Assembly (NCBI RefSeq): GCF_003259225.1
Contig: NZ_QHJF01000002.1
Span: 101,788-165,787, forward strand
Direction: 5' to 3'
Length of the DNA stretch: 64,000 bases
Origin: Marinomonas arctica
GTDB taxonomy: Bacteria; Pseudomonadota; Gammaproteobacteria; Pseudomonadales; Marinomonadaceae
Shown: positions 37,481 to 47,310 of the stretch, one piece after another
Numbering within the stretch: the stretch's first letter is position 1
How the letters are laid out: each line of letters opens with the position of its first letter
Position numbers and translations under genes: made by a program
Notes under the pieces: model-generated
What the model was told of the DNA's origin: nothing
Database searches by the model: none
What the model saw: only the letters and a program-made list of their open reading frames with translations

Positions 37481-39820
37481 CTATTTCTTAAGCTTATAGG
37501 CAACAACATAATCACCAATGGTTGTGCCAATAGACCCGTGTCCCCCAGCCACCTGAACCACCATCTGCTCACCCTTACTGTTCAAGTAAGTCATGGGTGT
37601 CGCTTGCCCGCCGGCTGGTAAACGGCCTTTCCATAACTCTTCGCCAGTAGACAAATCGTAAGCGCGTAGATAGTTATCAACCGCTGCGGCCATGAAGACC
37701 ACACCACCATCCGTAATAACCGGACCACCGATCCCTGGCACACCGATTGTTATTGGCAGCTTAAAGGGCGTCATGTCTTCAATAGTACCGTTTTTATGCT
37801 GCCATGCTGTTTTGCCTGTTTTCAAGTCCACACCAGCAACAAAACCCCAAGGCGGTTGTTGACAAGGCACCCCTAACGGCGACAAGAAAGGTTTTAACTG
37901 AACGGCAAAGTCGGCACCATCGTTAGAGTTCACACCCTGTTCGCCTTTGTTTGTTTCGCTTAGATCTAAATCCGCTTTCGGCACTAAAGTCGATGTAAAC
38001 GCGAGATACAAAGGCATCCCGAACATTTGCTGACGCTTCGGATCAACCGCAATACTGCCCCAGTTAAACACCCCAAAGTTACCAGGATAAACAATAGATC
38101 CTTGCTCGGAAGGTGGCGTATAACGCCCTTCATAGCGTAATTGTTTAAATTCAATCCGACACAATAACTGATCTAACGGTGTCGCTCCCCACATATCCGC
38201 TTCGGTTAAATCGGCCGGTTTAAAAGACAGCGCTGAAGTGGGCTGAGTTTTCGCCGTATATTCACCTGGAATAGCGCCTTGCGGTGCCGGCTCTTCGGTG
38301 ATTGGGAAAATCGGCTCACCAGTAGCTCGATTCAACACATACACATCCCCCTGCTTTGTCGGAACAACCAAAGCAGGCTGCTTACCTGATGGGGTATCTA
38401 AATCCAACAAAGAAGGTTGCGCTGGTGTGTCCATGTCCCATAAATCATGGTGAACAAACTGTTGCACCCAAGACACTTGGCCCGTTTCTAAACTTAACGC
38501 CACAACAGAGGTCGCGTATTTCTCTTCGGCTGGACTGCGGTACATGCCCAACTGATCCGGCGTACGGTTGCCCATGGGAAAATACGCTAACCCTAATTTT
38601 TCATCCGCACTGGCCACCGACCAACTATTTGGCGAGCTCGTCGCATACACATCATCCGTGCCAATTGGCGCCGTATCCTCAGGGTTTCCAGAATCCCAGT
38701 TCCACTTTAATGCCCCCGTTTTTACATCGTAAGCCCGAATCACACCAGAGGGAGAATTAATATCGTAGTTATCATTGACGGACCCCGCAACAATCACCAC
38801 ACCACCAGCAACCAATGGTGGCGACGTAGAGTAATAATAACCTGACTGTTTAAACGGCATGTTATGCATTAAATCCAAGACACCATTGTCGGCAAAATTC
38901 GCACAACGGGCCCCCGTCGTTGGATCCACGGCTATGAGACGCGCATCGGAGGTTGGTAAAAACAATTGGGCGTCACACTGCATACTATTTAGACTTTCTG
39001 CAGGAACAGACGCTTTTTGTACAGGTGGAAGCGTATCCATATTAGACGGTGGTAAGTAAGACACACCACGACAAGTCTGGTGTTGACGCTGACTGTCAGC
39101 AGGCACTTTTGCATCGTATACCCATTGCTCCTCTCCGGTATCGGCATCCAAGGCCACAAGCCAGTTATGTGGAGTACAAACATAAAGGGCATTCGCCAAT
39201 TTTAGTGGGGTTGCTTCGTACGTTGTCTCGCCAATATCTTTTGGCCCTTTTTTATCACCAGTCTGGTATTGCCACGCTAACTGAAGCTGATTTGCATTAT
39301 CTGGCGTAATTTGGCTGAGAGGAGAAAAGCGCTGCCCTAAATTACTACGTCCATAGGCGTTCCACTCTCCCTGAGCGACATCTCCCATGTCAGTATCAGG
39401 CAAAGTAACAGAACGCGTCAGTTCACCTTCGATTGTTGTTGGTGACGTCATAAATAAAGGAGAGAGCGTCACTAAAGCTGTCGCGAGCCAAACTGGAAAT
39501 AAAAAACGACTGCCACCACGGTGTTTAAAATACGCCATGAGCAAGAGCGGAATAGCGAGAACTAAGAAAAGCCCCATACGCGTTGCAAGCGGCCACCAGC
39601 TTAAACCTGACTCCATAATCGACCAGATCAAGGTACCTATTAACAACAAAGCGTATAAAAAGTTGGCGACTTTGCTGCGCTTTTTTAACAACAAAGCAAC
39701 GGCAATAAATGCTATACCAGCAATAACATAATAGAGGCTGCCACCAAGTGACACGAGCCAGCCACCACCCACGAGCAAAGCTAAACCAATAGCCCAAAAG
39801 AGTACCGAGAGAACAATCAT
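37481..39820 (-). CDS. gcd: Membrane-bound PQQ-dependent glucose dehydrogenase
   Basis: Oxidises glucose and other aldoses to lactones in the periplasm and passes electrons to ubiquinone. 779 aa: five N-terminal membrane helices (about 1-135; GLALLVGGGWLVSLGGSLYYVIAG matches Escherichia coli Gcd), then an eight-bladed beta propeller with tryptophan-docking repeats such as LVALDADTGEEQWVYDAK and LRAYDLSTGEELWKGRLPAGGQATPM. QTCRGVSY, YSTSPPLVAGGVVIVAGSV and WDMDTPAQPSLLDL are PQQ-site blocks. The ATG at 39820 has AAGGA ten bases upstream. No PQQ synthesis genes are in the window. Confidence 0.95.
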   Translation of the reverse strand: MIVLSVLFWAIGLALLVGGGWLVSLGGSLYYVIAGIAFIAVALLLKKRSKVANFLYALLLIGTLIWSIMESGLSWWPLATRMGLFLVLAIPLLLMAYFKHRGGSRFLFPVWLATALVTLSPLFMTSPTTIEGELTRSVTLPDTDMGDVAQGEWNAYGRSNLGQRFSPLSQITPDNANQLQLAWQYQTGDKKGPKDIGETTYEATPLKLANALYVCTPHNWLVALDADTGEEQWVYDAKVPADSQRQHQTCRGVSYLPPSNMDTLPPVQKASVPAESLNSMQCDAQLFLPTSDARLIAVDPTTGARCANFADNGVLDLMHNMPFKQSGYYYSTSPPLVAGGVVIVAGSVNDNYDINSPSGVIRAYDVKTGALKWNWDSGNPEDTAPIGTDDVYATSSPNSWSVASADEKLGLAYFPMGNRTPDQLGMYRSPAEEKYATSVVALSLETGQVSWVQQFVHHDLWDMDTPAQPSLLDLDTPSGKQPALVVPTKQGDVYVLNRATGEPIFPITEEPAPQGAIPGEYTAKTQPTSALSFKPADLTEADMWGATPLDQLLCRIEFKQLRYEGRYTPPSEQGSIVYPGNFGVFNWGSIAVDPKRQQMFGMPLYLAFTSTLVPKADLDLSETNKGEQGVNSNDGADFAVQLKPFLSPLGVPCQQPPWGFVAGVDLKTGKTAWQHKNGTIEDMTPFKLPITIGVPGIGGPVITDGGVVFMAAAVDNYLRAYDLSTGEELWKGRLPAGGQATPMTYLNSKGEQMVVQVAGGHGSIGTTIGDYVVAYKLKK

Positions 39821-39996
39821 AGGACACAATTCCTTCGCGTTTAAATTCGTTGTTTAATTCATAAAAAAGCCGCAGCACGACCACAAAATAACCGTCAGCC
39901 GCTTATTTACAATAAATAATTACAACTCAAAGAAAAAGTGTAGAGCATAAAACAACAAAATAGACTCTTTTCTTACATATTTATAATCTCTCCGCC

Positions 39997-41190
39997 TCAA
40001 TCCTTGGTGACATCATAACCATACACAGCATCTAACTTAGCTTGAATGACAGTAGGAACAAACCGACCAGCGGCTTGAAGGGCGGTTAATTTCATTCTAC
40101 CAAGCATGCCCCCATGCATGTGATATAGGCCAGCATTGGCTTTCGACATTTGCTGAATTTTAGTCGCTCGAGGTTTGCGAGATTGTTCATATTGCAGCAA
40201 AGCATCTTTCAAGCTGTGGCGAGATAGGCACTTTGCTAAAACATACCCGTCTTCAATCGCCATCGCGGCGCCTTGTGCCATGAAAGGCAACATTGGGTGA
40301 CAAGCATCCCCCAACAAAACCACTCTACCTTTGTGCCACGTTGGCAATTCCTCACGGCCATTTAATGCCCACAAAAACGTACTGTGCGCCGATTTTAACA
40401 AACCACTCACTTCTGGATGCCAGCCAGAAAAAGCACGCTGCAATGCTTCAACATCCCCCTCTTCACGCCATGATTCGGACTGCCAATCGCTACGCTCTTC
40501 CACAGCGACAAAATTCACATAATCACCACCACGCAGGTAATAACTGACAAAATGCCGGCCGGGTCCCGCCCACACACAGGCATCGGGCTTCACATCAACC
40601 GTCAAATCACTCACTGGAATCACTCCGCGCCAAGCAACTTGCCCCATAAACCTTGGCGACTCAGGCCCTAACATGTGCTCGCGAATGTTAGAACGAATGC
40701 CATCCGCACCAATCAACAAACCGGCGGTGAGTTCACGACCATCGGCTAAATCGATTGAAACCTGCTGCTGTGCAACATGTTCTCGATACCCTAACACGGT
40801 CGAATTGAGTACCAATTCCACACCGGCTTGTAAACAGGCATCTACCAACACTCGATGTAAATCAGCGCGATGTAAATGCCAATAAGGCGCACCATAACGC
40901 TCTTGCGCGAATGCTCCTAGCGGTGATTTAAGATAATAGTCGCCCGTTCTATAATCCCGGATCGCCGCATGCTGAGGCACGAAAGCAAAAGGCCGTAGTT
41001 CCTCCTCTAAGCCCAAATGTCGCAACACTTTCAAGGCATTTGGGCTTATCTGCAAACCAGCACCCACCTCACTCAGCGTTGTTGCCTGTTCACAAACTAG
41101 CACTTGAATACCCTGTTTACTAAGCGCTAATGCCGCACATAAACCACCAATTCCTGCCCCAGCAATCACCACACGACCCAGCTGATCCAC
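39997..41190 (-). CDS. FAD-dependent aromatic-ring hydroxylase (salicylate / 3-hydroxybenzoate 6-hydroxylase type)
   Basis: 397-aa flavoprotein monooxygenase. It has the N-terminal FAD dinucleotide fold VVIAGAGIGGLCAALALSKQGIQVLVCEQA, the middle DG motif LLIGADGIRSNIREH, and the FAD ribityl motif VVLLGDACHPMLPFMAQGAAMAIEDG. It probably hydroxylates a benzoate-type acid using NAD(P)H and O2. GTG at 41190 is preferred because AAGGA lies seven bases upstream and the fold begins at once; a TTG at 41256 would add 22 residues. No ring-cleavage or gentisate gene is adjacent, so the substrate is unknown. Confidence 0.88.
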   Translation of the reverse strand: MDQLGRVVIAGAGIGGLCAALALSKQGIQVLVCEQATTLSEVGAGLQISPNALKVLRHLGLEEELRPFAFVPQHAAIRDYRTGDYYLKSPLGAFAQERYGAPYWHLHRADLHRVLVDACLQAGVELVLNSTVLGYREHVAQQQVSIDLADGRELTAGLLIGADGIRSNIREHMLGPESPRFMGQVAWRGVIPVSDLTVDVKPDACVWAGPGRHFVSYYLRGGDYVNFVAVEERSDWQSESWREEGDVEALQRAFSGWHPEVSGLLKSAHSTFLWALNGREELPTWHKGRVVLLGDACHPMLPFMAQGAAMAIEDGYVLAKCLSRHSLKDALLQYEQSRKPRATKIQQMSKANAGLYHMHGGMLGRMKLTALQAAGRFVPTVIQAKLDAVYGYDVTKD

Positions 41191-41323
41191 ACACCTTTCC
41201 TTTTTATTAACAGCGAATTCATACAAACTTAACGACATCATATTAGCGAATTCCAAGCGGAATAGAACCGATCTATATCACGCTTAATGAAACCTAACTG
41301 GCGAAAAAACTTTTCAAATACTA

Positions 41324-41340
41324 TGGCTCGATCCTTGCTT
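41324..41340 (+). promoter_or_regulatory. Candidate sigma-54 promoter of the ATP-grasp/transglutaminase operon
   Basis: TGGCTCGATCCTTGCTT has the invariant GG (41325-41326) and GC (41337-41338) exactly ten bases apart and matches the RpoN consensus at most other positions. It lies 182 bases before the operon's first start codon. The rest of the 331-base gap 41191-41521 holds a CCCCA/TGGGG hairpin and the palindrome at 41459-41474, and no gene. Confidence 0.6.
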
Positions 41341-41458
41341 TATTCCCTCAGTAGTGCGAAAACACTATGCGTGACCTAACAAAAAGACAACGATATCACT
41401 GGGTCTACCCTTACAAAGTGAAGAAGTCTCCCCAATGTGGGGCGGATGCACAAAAAAG

Positions 41459-41474
41459 GCACACAATCATGTGC
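41459..41474. promoter_or_regulatory. Palindrome in the leader of the ATP-grasp operon
   Basis: GCACA and TGTGC are separated by six bases, 47 bases before the first start codon. It resembles, but is one base longer than, the NtrC site pattern GCAC-N7-GTGC, so I do not call it an NtrC site. Confidence 0.35.
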
Positions 41475-41521
41475 AAATTTAAAGCACCCACCTCCGGCTT
41501 GATAAAGAGAACGAGGTATAC

Positions 41522-42976
41522 ATGGAAAAACTAACGAGCCATTATCAGTCATCTAATTTTTTTGATGAGTTAATAGATGACAAAGGCGCCCCAAGATCGC
41601 CAGCAAAACAACTCTTGGGATATTTAGACAGTCTCTCAGAAGATGAACTCGAAAAAAGACGTCTCACCGCCGAAGCGACAATACAAGAGATGGGCATCAG
41701 CTTCACGGTCTACACAGAAGAAGGCAACATAGATAGAGCATGGCCCTTTGACATCATCCCCCGAACCATCGAAGCCTCAGACTGGAAAATCGCAGAAGCA
41801 GGATTAAAACAACGACTCACCGCCCTAAACCTTTTCATTAACGACCTCTACCACGATCAAAACGTCATCAAAGACGGCATTATCCCAGAACACATTATTA
41901 AAGACTCAAAAAACTTTCGACCTGAATGCGTGGGCGTATCACCAGCCTACGGGGTGTGGGCACACATTTGTGGTACCGACTTAGTACGCGATGAAAACGG
42001 CGATTTTTTTGTACTGGAAGATAACTTACGCGTCCCTTCCGGTGTGTCCTATATGCTAGAGAACCGCGCCATTACTAAGCGCGTGTTGCCAGAATTATTT
42101 GAAAACGAATCCATCTTGCCAGTTGACTCTTATACTTCTCAACTGTTTGACACCCTAGCCGCCTTATCGCCCAGAGACATAGAAAATCCAGAGATCGTTG
42201 TACTAACACCAGGCATCTACAACTCCGCGTATTTTGAACACGCTTTCTTAGCTCAACAAATGGGAGCCGAGTTAGTCGAAGGCAGCGACCTGTTTGTCGA
42301 CAGTGATGATTGTGTTTATATGAAAACCATCGACGGTCCAGAACGCGTGGATGTTATTTATCGTCGCATAGACGATTTATTTATCGACCCAGAGGCCTTT
42401 GATCCTGAATCGGTGTTGGGGGTGGCTGGTTTGATGCGCGCCTGGCGAGCAGGCAATGTGGCCTTGGCAAACGCGCCAGGTGCTGGCGTCGCCGATGACA
42501 AGGTCGTATACGCGTATGTACCCGCGATTATCCGCTACTACCTAAATGAAGAACCGATTCTTAACAACGTCGAAACCTTCTTGTGCGACGACCCAGAACA
42601 ACGGGCTTATGTGCTAGAAAACCTCGATAAACTAGTCGTTAAACCCGCCAACGAATCCGGCGGTTATGGTATGTTAGTTGGTCCACATTCCACCAAAAAA
42701 GAACAAGCTTTGTTTGCCGAATTGATTACGAAAAATCCTCGTAATTATATTGCTCAACCAACGCTCAAATTATCCACCGCGCCAACACTGATTTCCAAAG
42801 GTGTCTTAGAACCTCGCCACTTAGATCTGCGTCCTTTTATTCTGCAAGCCAAGGAGACCTACGTCACCACTGGCGGCCTCACGCGTGTGGCCATGAAAAA
42901 AGGCTCCTTGGTCGTTAATTCGTCACAAGGTGGTGGTAGTAAAGATACTTGGATCGTCGAAACAAAGGGGCAGTAA
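41522..42976 (+). CDS. Circularly permuted ATP-grasp protein
   Basis: 484-aa protein of the DUF404/DUF407 (CP_ATPgrasp) family, predicted to ligate an amine or amino acid to a carboxylate with ATP. Landmarks: WPFDIIPRTIEASDWKIAEAGLKQRLTALNLFINDLY, CGTDLVRDENGDFFVLEDNLRVPSGVSYMLENR, VLTPGIYNSAYFEHAFLAQQMGAELVEGSDL, and nucleotide-site parts KLVVKPANESGGYGMLVG and LDLRPFIL. The ACGAGG site precedes the ATG by six bases. First of five genes whose products are always found together. The reaction product has not been established for the family as far as I know. Confidence 0.93.
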   Translation: MEKLTSHYQSSNFFDELIDDKGAPRSPAKQLLGYLDSLSEDELEKRRLTAEATIQEMGISFTVYTEEGNIDRAWPFDIIPRTIEASDWKIAEAGLKQRLTALNLFINDLYHDQNVIKDGIIPEHIIKDSKNFRPECVGVSPAYGVWAHICGTDLVRDENGDFFVLEDNLRVPSGVSYMLENRAITKRVLPELFENESILPVDSYTSQLFDTLAALSPRDIENPEIVVLTPGIYNSAYFEHAFLAQQMGAELVEGSDLFVDSDDCVYMKTIDGPERVDVIYRRIDDLFIDPEAFDPESVLGVAGLMRAWRAGNVALANAPGAGVADDKVVYAYVPAIIRYYLNEEPILNNVETFLCDDPEQRAYVLENLDKLVVKPANESGGYGMLVGPHSTKKEQALFAELITKNPRNYIAQPTLKLSTAPTLISKGVLEPRHLDLRPFILQAKETYVTTGGLTRVAMKKGSLVVNSSQGGGSKDTWIVETKGQ

Positions 42977-42978
42977 TC

Positions 42979-43923
42979 ATGTTATCTAGAGTCGCAGAAC
43001 GCTTATATTGGAGCGCCCGATACTTGGAGCGCGTTGAAAACACCGCCCGCTTGGTCAGTGTGTATGACGATCTTCTTTTTGATCTTCCAAGAGACATAGA
43101 AGTATCTTGGTACAATCTTATTGAAATTTTAAGTGGCGAAGAAATTTTTGAACAACGCTACAAAGTAAAAGACGAACGCAACGTAGTAAAATTTCTGTTA
43201 GCGGATGACACGAATGCCAGCTCTATGCTGTCATCGTTAAAAATGGTCCGCGAAAACATTCGAACGACCCGCGATGTGGTGCCCAAAGAAACATGGGAGC
43301 TGATTAACGAACTCGATTTGTATGCTCAACAAAACATTAAACAAGGCATCAATCGTTCAGAACGTCATCTGTTCTTAAATACCATTATCGAAGGCTGTCA
43401 AAAAATCATCGGCCTCTTTGCTGGCGCCATGAGCCGTGATTCTGGCTGGCACTTTCTCATTATGGGACGTTACCTAGAGCGTGCTGACATGGGCACGCGT
43501 ATTCTGGATGCGGCCGTTTCGCTGATGCTGAAATCCGAACCGGAAGCGAGAACACAACTCGGTCAAGTAACCTGGTCAAAAGTGCTCAAATCACAAAGTG
43601 CTTATTTGGATTATCGCCGCACCGTAAGAACGTCCATCAATGGCGCAAAAGCGGCGACGTTTTTAATGAACGATCCCTGCTTCCCACGTACCTTGGCGTA
43701 TTGCTTTAAGCAAATAGGCGAAGCCGCCACAAAACTACCACGCGCTGGGTTGCTTACCGCCAAAGTGGATAAAATTCTTGAATTCGATTATCCACTGGTT
43801 AGTTCGGAAGATTTGGATGAGGATTTCCACAATCATTTGAACGATCTACAGATCGCCATCATTGAAATAAATCACCAGATCACCGAAAACTGGTTTCATT
43901 TTCGGCAAGGAGACGCTGCATGA
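42979..43923 (+). CDS. Alpha-E domain protein
   Basis: 314-aa all-helical protein of the alpha-E family (DUF403), which is always found with CP_ATPgrasp and transglutaminase-like genes. It begins MLSRVAERLYWSARYLERVENTARL, the family signature, and contains HFLIMGRYLERADMGTRILD. The ATG at 42979 is two bases after the preceding stop; an in-frame TTG ten codons upstream lies inside the previous gene. ATGA overlap with the next gene suggests coupled translation. No catalytic motif is recognised; likely a structural or substrate-binding partner. Confidence 0.92.
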   Translation: MLSRVAERLYWSARYLERVENTARLVSVYDDLLFDLPRDIEVSWYNLIEILSGEEIFEQRYKVKDERNVVKFLLADDTNASSMLSSLKMVRENIRTTRDVVPKETWELINELDLYAQQNIKQGINRSERHLFLNTIIEGCQKIIGLFAGAMSRDSGWHFLIMGRYLERADMGTRILDAAVSLMLKSEPEARTQLGQVTWSKVLKSQSAYLDYRRTVRTSINGAKAATFLMNDPCFPRTLAYCFKQIGEAATKLPRAGLLTAKVDKILEFDYPLVSSEDLDEDFHNHLNDLQIAIIEINHQITENWFHFRQGDAA

Positions 43924-46900
43924 CCATTAGAGTCGCAATACAGCACAAGACGACTTATGAGTTTGACCGCTTTGTAAACGTGGCCCCCCACGTTTTACGA
44001 CTAAAACCTGCGGCTCATTCGCGTACTAAAATTCACGCCTACTCACTGAAAGTCTTGCCTGAAACGCATTTTATCAATGTGCAACAAGACCCGTTTGGTA
44101 ACTTTCAAACTCGCTTGGTGTTTCCCGAAAAGACCAATAAGTTAGAGTTTTATGTGGAAGTGATCGCCGACATGACGGTCATCAATCCGTTTGATTTCTT
44201 TGTCGAAAGCTACGCGGAAACCTTTCCGTTTGCGTATAAAAAAGAACTCAAAAAAGAACTTGAGCCCTATTTGCAAGTCACTGAATCCTGCCCGTTATTG
44301 GACAAATGGCTATCTACGGTTGATCGCAAAAGTGTGCCGATTAATGATTTCCTTGTCTCCATCAACAGCCGCTTAGCGGCCGAAATTGGCTATGGCATTC
44401 GTCTAGAACCGGGCGTTCAAACCTGCGAAGAAACCCTGACTCTTAAAAAAGGTTCTTGCCGCGATACCTCCTGGTTACTGGTTCAAATATTACGCAGCCT
44501 AGGCTTAGCGGCTCGTTTCGCATCAGGCTACCTGGTACAACTGACAGCAGACGTGAAAGCGCTTGATGGCCCGTCCGGCCCAGAAGCAGACTTCACCGAC
44601 CTACACGCTTGGTGTGAAGTCTTCTTACCGGGCGCAGGCTGGGTTGGCTTAGACCCAACCTCTGGCTTGTTTGCTGGCGAAGGACACATTCCTCTGGCTT
44701 GTACGCCAGAACCCGCATCCGCCGCGCCCATTACCGGCTTTGTTGACGAATGCGAATGCGAATTTAGCTACAGCAACATCGTTACGCGTATTCACGAAGA
44801 CCCACGTGTTACCAAACCTTATGCAGAAGGCGAATGGGAAACCATCAAAGCGCTGGGGTTTGCCGTCGATAAAGAGCTTGAGAAAGGCGATGTTCGTCTC
44901 ACCATGGGCGGCGAGCCAACCTTTGTGTCCATTGATGACATGGATTCAGAGCAATGGAATACTGGTGCCTTAGGCGCAGAAAAGCTCAAACTCGCCAAAG
45001 ACTTGCTGATCAAAATGAAGCAAGAATTCGGTGCTAACGGCCTACTCCATTATGGGCAAGGCAAATGGTATCCGGGTGAAGAAGTACCACGCTGGGCGCT
45101 GGGGTGTTTCTGGCGCACCGACGGTGAAGCCCTATGGAATGATCCCAAATATTTAGCACGTGTGGACAAAGACTACAAACACACCATCAAAGACGCGCAA
45201 GCCTTTGGGGAATTGTTGTGTGAAAAGCTCGCCCTAGATAAGCAATATCTGCAAAGCACTTATGAAGACACGCTTTACTATTTATGGATGGAACAATCCC
45301 TTCCTGTGGACGCGGATCCAACCAAAGCGGATTTAAAAGACGATTTAGAACGTCGCCGTCTCGCTAAACTGCTTAGTCGTGGATTGAGCACCACCACAGG
45401 CTTTATTTTGCCGCTGGAATTCGATGGCTATCAAAATCGTTGGAACAGTTCACTTTGGCCAATGCGCAGTGACGTTATCACCTTGATTCCGGGCGACAGC
45501 CCTATGGGTTATCGTTTACCTCTGAATTCTTTGCCAGCGCAAGCCGAAGAGGACCGTATTCCAGAGCGCGACCCGTTTGATCCTCGCCAACCTTTGGCGA
45601 ACAAAAAAGACAACGCGGTATTAGACAGCGTAGCCAAACAGCATTTTGCTAAAAAACCAGCTGTCGCCCCTGCTTTAGCACCAGAAAAAACGCTGAAAAA
45701 CGTGATTCGTACTACCTTGTGTATCGAGCCACGTGATGGCCGCTTGCATATTTTCATGCCGCCAATGACACATCTTGAGCACTTTGTTGATGTGCTTGGG
45801 CAGCTGGAAGCAGTCGCCAAAACGCTGGATTTGCCTATCGTTATCGAAGGTTATGAACCACCAAAAGATCCACGCTTGCAGAAGTTTCTGATCACGCCAG
45901 ATCCAGGCGTAATCGAAGTAAACATTCATCCTGCGGCCAGCTGGAAAGAATTGGTTCATAATACCGAAACCTTGTACCACCAAGCGTATCTTTCACGCCT
46001 TGGTGCCGAGAAATTCATGCTAGATGGTCGCCATACTGGCACAGGCGGTGGCAATCACGTGACACTAGGTGGTCGTACACCGGCGGACAGTCCACTGTTA
46101 CGTCGCCCTGAATTACTGCAAAGTTTGGTCACCTTCTGGCAGCATCATCCCGGCTTGTCTTATCTTTTCTCTGGTATGTTCATAGGCCCAACCAGCCAAG
46201 CACCACGTCCAGATGAAGGGCGCGACGAAGCCCTGTATGAAATGGAAATTGCTTTCCAAAACATGCCATCCGGTTTCGTTGAAGAACCTTGGTTGGTGGA
46301 TCGTTTGATGCGTAACTTACTGGTCGATATCACAGGCAACACACACCGCTCTGAATTCTGTATCGATAAGCTCTATGCGGCTGGCAGCGCCAGTGGTCGC
46401 CAAGGTCTATTGGAATTCCGTGGTTTTGAAATGCCGCCGCATCCGCACATGTCTCTCGTGCAAATGCTGTTGTTGCGCTGCTTAGTTGCGCGTTTCTGGA
46501 AAGAACCCTACAAGAAACCTTTGGTTCGTTGGGGCACCAGCTTGCATGATAAATTCATGCTGCCACATTTTGTTTGGCAAGACGTCAAAGAAGTGGTCGA
46601 AGATCTTCAGCGCCATGGTTTCCCATTCAAACTAGAATGGTTAGCGCCGTTTGAAGAGTTCCGCTTCCCTCATTATGGTCGTCAAAAAATCGATGACATG
46701 GAAATTGAATTGCGTTGGGCGATTGAGCCTTGGCACGTTCTAGGAGAAGAAATCACTGGATCGGGTACTGCTCGCTATGTGGATTCTTCCGTTGAACGTT
46801 TGCAGGTGAAACTATCAGGCTTAACCGATGGACGCTATGTACTGAGCTGTAATGGCCGTCGTGTGCCGATTCGCGCCACAGGTCGCAAAGGCGAATACGT

Positions 46901-47282
46901 AGGCGCAGTGCGCTACAAAGCGTGGGCACCGCCATCTGCTTTGCACCCAACACTGGGAACAGATACGCCGCTAATATTTGATTTGATCGATACGTGGAAT
47001 GGTTTATCTGTGGGCGGTTGTACTTATCATGTGTCTCACCCAGGTGGGCGCACGTATGACAACGTACCGGTCAATAGCAATGAAGCAGAAGCCCGTCGTG
47101 TTAACCGTTTTTGGGATCACGGCTTCACTCAAGGCACGCTGTCTCCACCGCCAGCCTTCAGTGCATTGCGCTCTTTTTATCCGAATGGCAATGAACCACG
47201 TGCTATGTCACCACCAGCAGAAGAGCCAATGAATGAATATCCGCATACATTAGATCTAAGGAAGCAGTATAATGTTCTCTAA
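43920..47282 (+). CDS. Transglutaminase-like protein with DUF2126 domain
   Basis: 1120 aa. An N-terminal beta domain (1-110, AIQHKTTYEFDRFVNVAPHVLRLKP) precedes a papain-fold transglutaminase core with triad C180 (LKKGSCRDTSWLL), H229 (FTDLHAWCEVF) and D245 (GLDPTSGLFAGEGHIPLA). The large C-terminal half (about 310-1100) is DUF2126, with LTMGGEPTFVSIDD, HYGQGKWYPGEEVPRWALGCFWR, GTGGGNHVTLGG and LLEFRGFEMPPHPHMSL, which resemble glutamine-synthetase/amidoligase-like motifs. It is predicted to cleave or form amide bonds in a peptide-like metabolite or protein. No signal peptide, so cytoplasmic. Confidence 0.92.
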   Translation: MTIRVAIQHKTTYEFDRFVNVAPHVLRLKPAAHSRTKIHAYSLKVLPETHFINVQQDPFGNFQTRLVFPEKTNKLEFYVEVIADMTVINPFDFFVESYAETFPFAYKKELKKELEPYLQVTESCPLLDKWLSTVDRKSVPINDFLVSINSRLAAEIGYGIRLEPGVQTCEETLTLKKGSCRDTSWLLVQILRSLGLAARFASGYLVQLTADVKALDGPSGPEADFTDLHAWCEVFLPGAGWVGLDPTSGLFAGEGHIPLACTPEPASAAPITGFVDECECEFSYSNIVTRIHEDPRVTKPYAEGEWETIKALGFAVDKELEKGDVRLTMGGEPTFVSIDDMDSEQWNTGALGAEKLKLAKDLLIKMKQEFGANGLLHYGQGKWYPGEEVPRWALGCFWRTDGEALWNDPKYLARVDKDYKHTIKDAQAFGELLCEKLALDKQYLQSTYEDTLYYLWMEQSLPVDADPTKADLKDDLERRRLAKLLSRGLSTTTGFILPLEFDGYQNRWNSSLWPMRSDVITLIPGDSPMGYRLPLNSLPAQAEEDRIPERDPFDPRQPLANKKDNAVLDSVAKQHFAKKPAVAPALAPEKTLKNVIRTTLCIEPRDGRLHIFMPPMTHLEHFVDVLGQLEAVAKTLDLPIVIEGYEPPKDPRLQKFLITPDPGVIEVNIHPAASWKELVHNTETLYHQAYLSRLGAEKFMLDGRHTGTGGGNHVTLGGRTPADSPLLRRPELLQSLVTFWQHHPGLSYLFSGMFIGPTSQAPRPDEGRDEALYEMEIAFQNMPSGFVEEPWLVDRLMRNLLVDITGNTHRSEFCIDKLYAAGSASGRQGLLEFRGFEMPPHPHMSLVQMLLLRCLVARFWKEPYKKPLVRWGTSLHDKFMLPHFVWQDVKEVVEDLQRHGFPFKLEWLAPFEEFRFPHYGRQKIDDMEIELRWAIEPWHVLGEEITGSGTARYVDSSVERLQVKLSGLTDGRYVLSCNGRRVPIRATGRKGEYVGAVRYKAWAPPSALHPTLGTDTPLIFDLIDTWNGLSVGGCTYHVSHPGGRTYDNVPVNSNEAEARRVNRFWDHGFTQGTLSPPPAFSALRSFYPNGNEPRAMSPPAEEPMNEYPHTLDLRKQYNVL

Positions 47283-47310
47283 TAATTAATTTTTTAGGCT
47301 CAAGCACATT

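Noticed and set aside
41459..41474. NtrC binding site upstream of the ATP-grasp operon
   Set aside because: Arm spacing is one base longer than the canonical site and it lies downstream, not upstream, of the candidate sigma-54 promoter.
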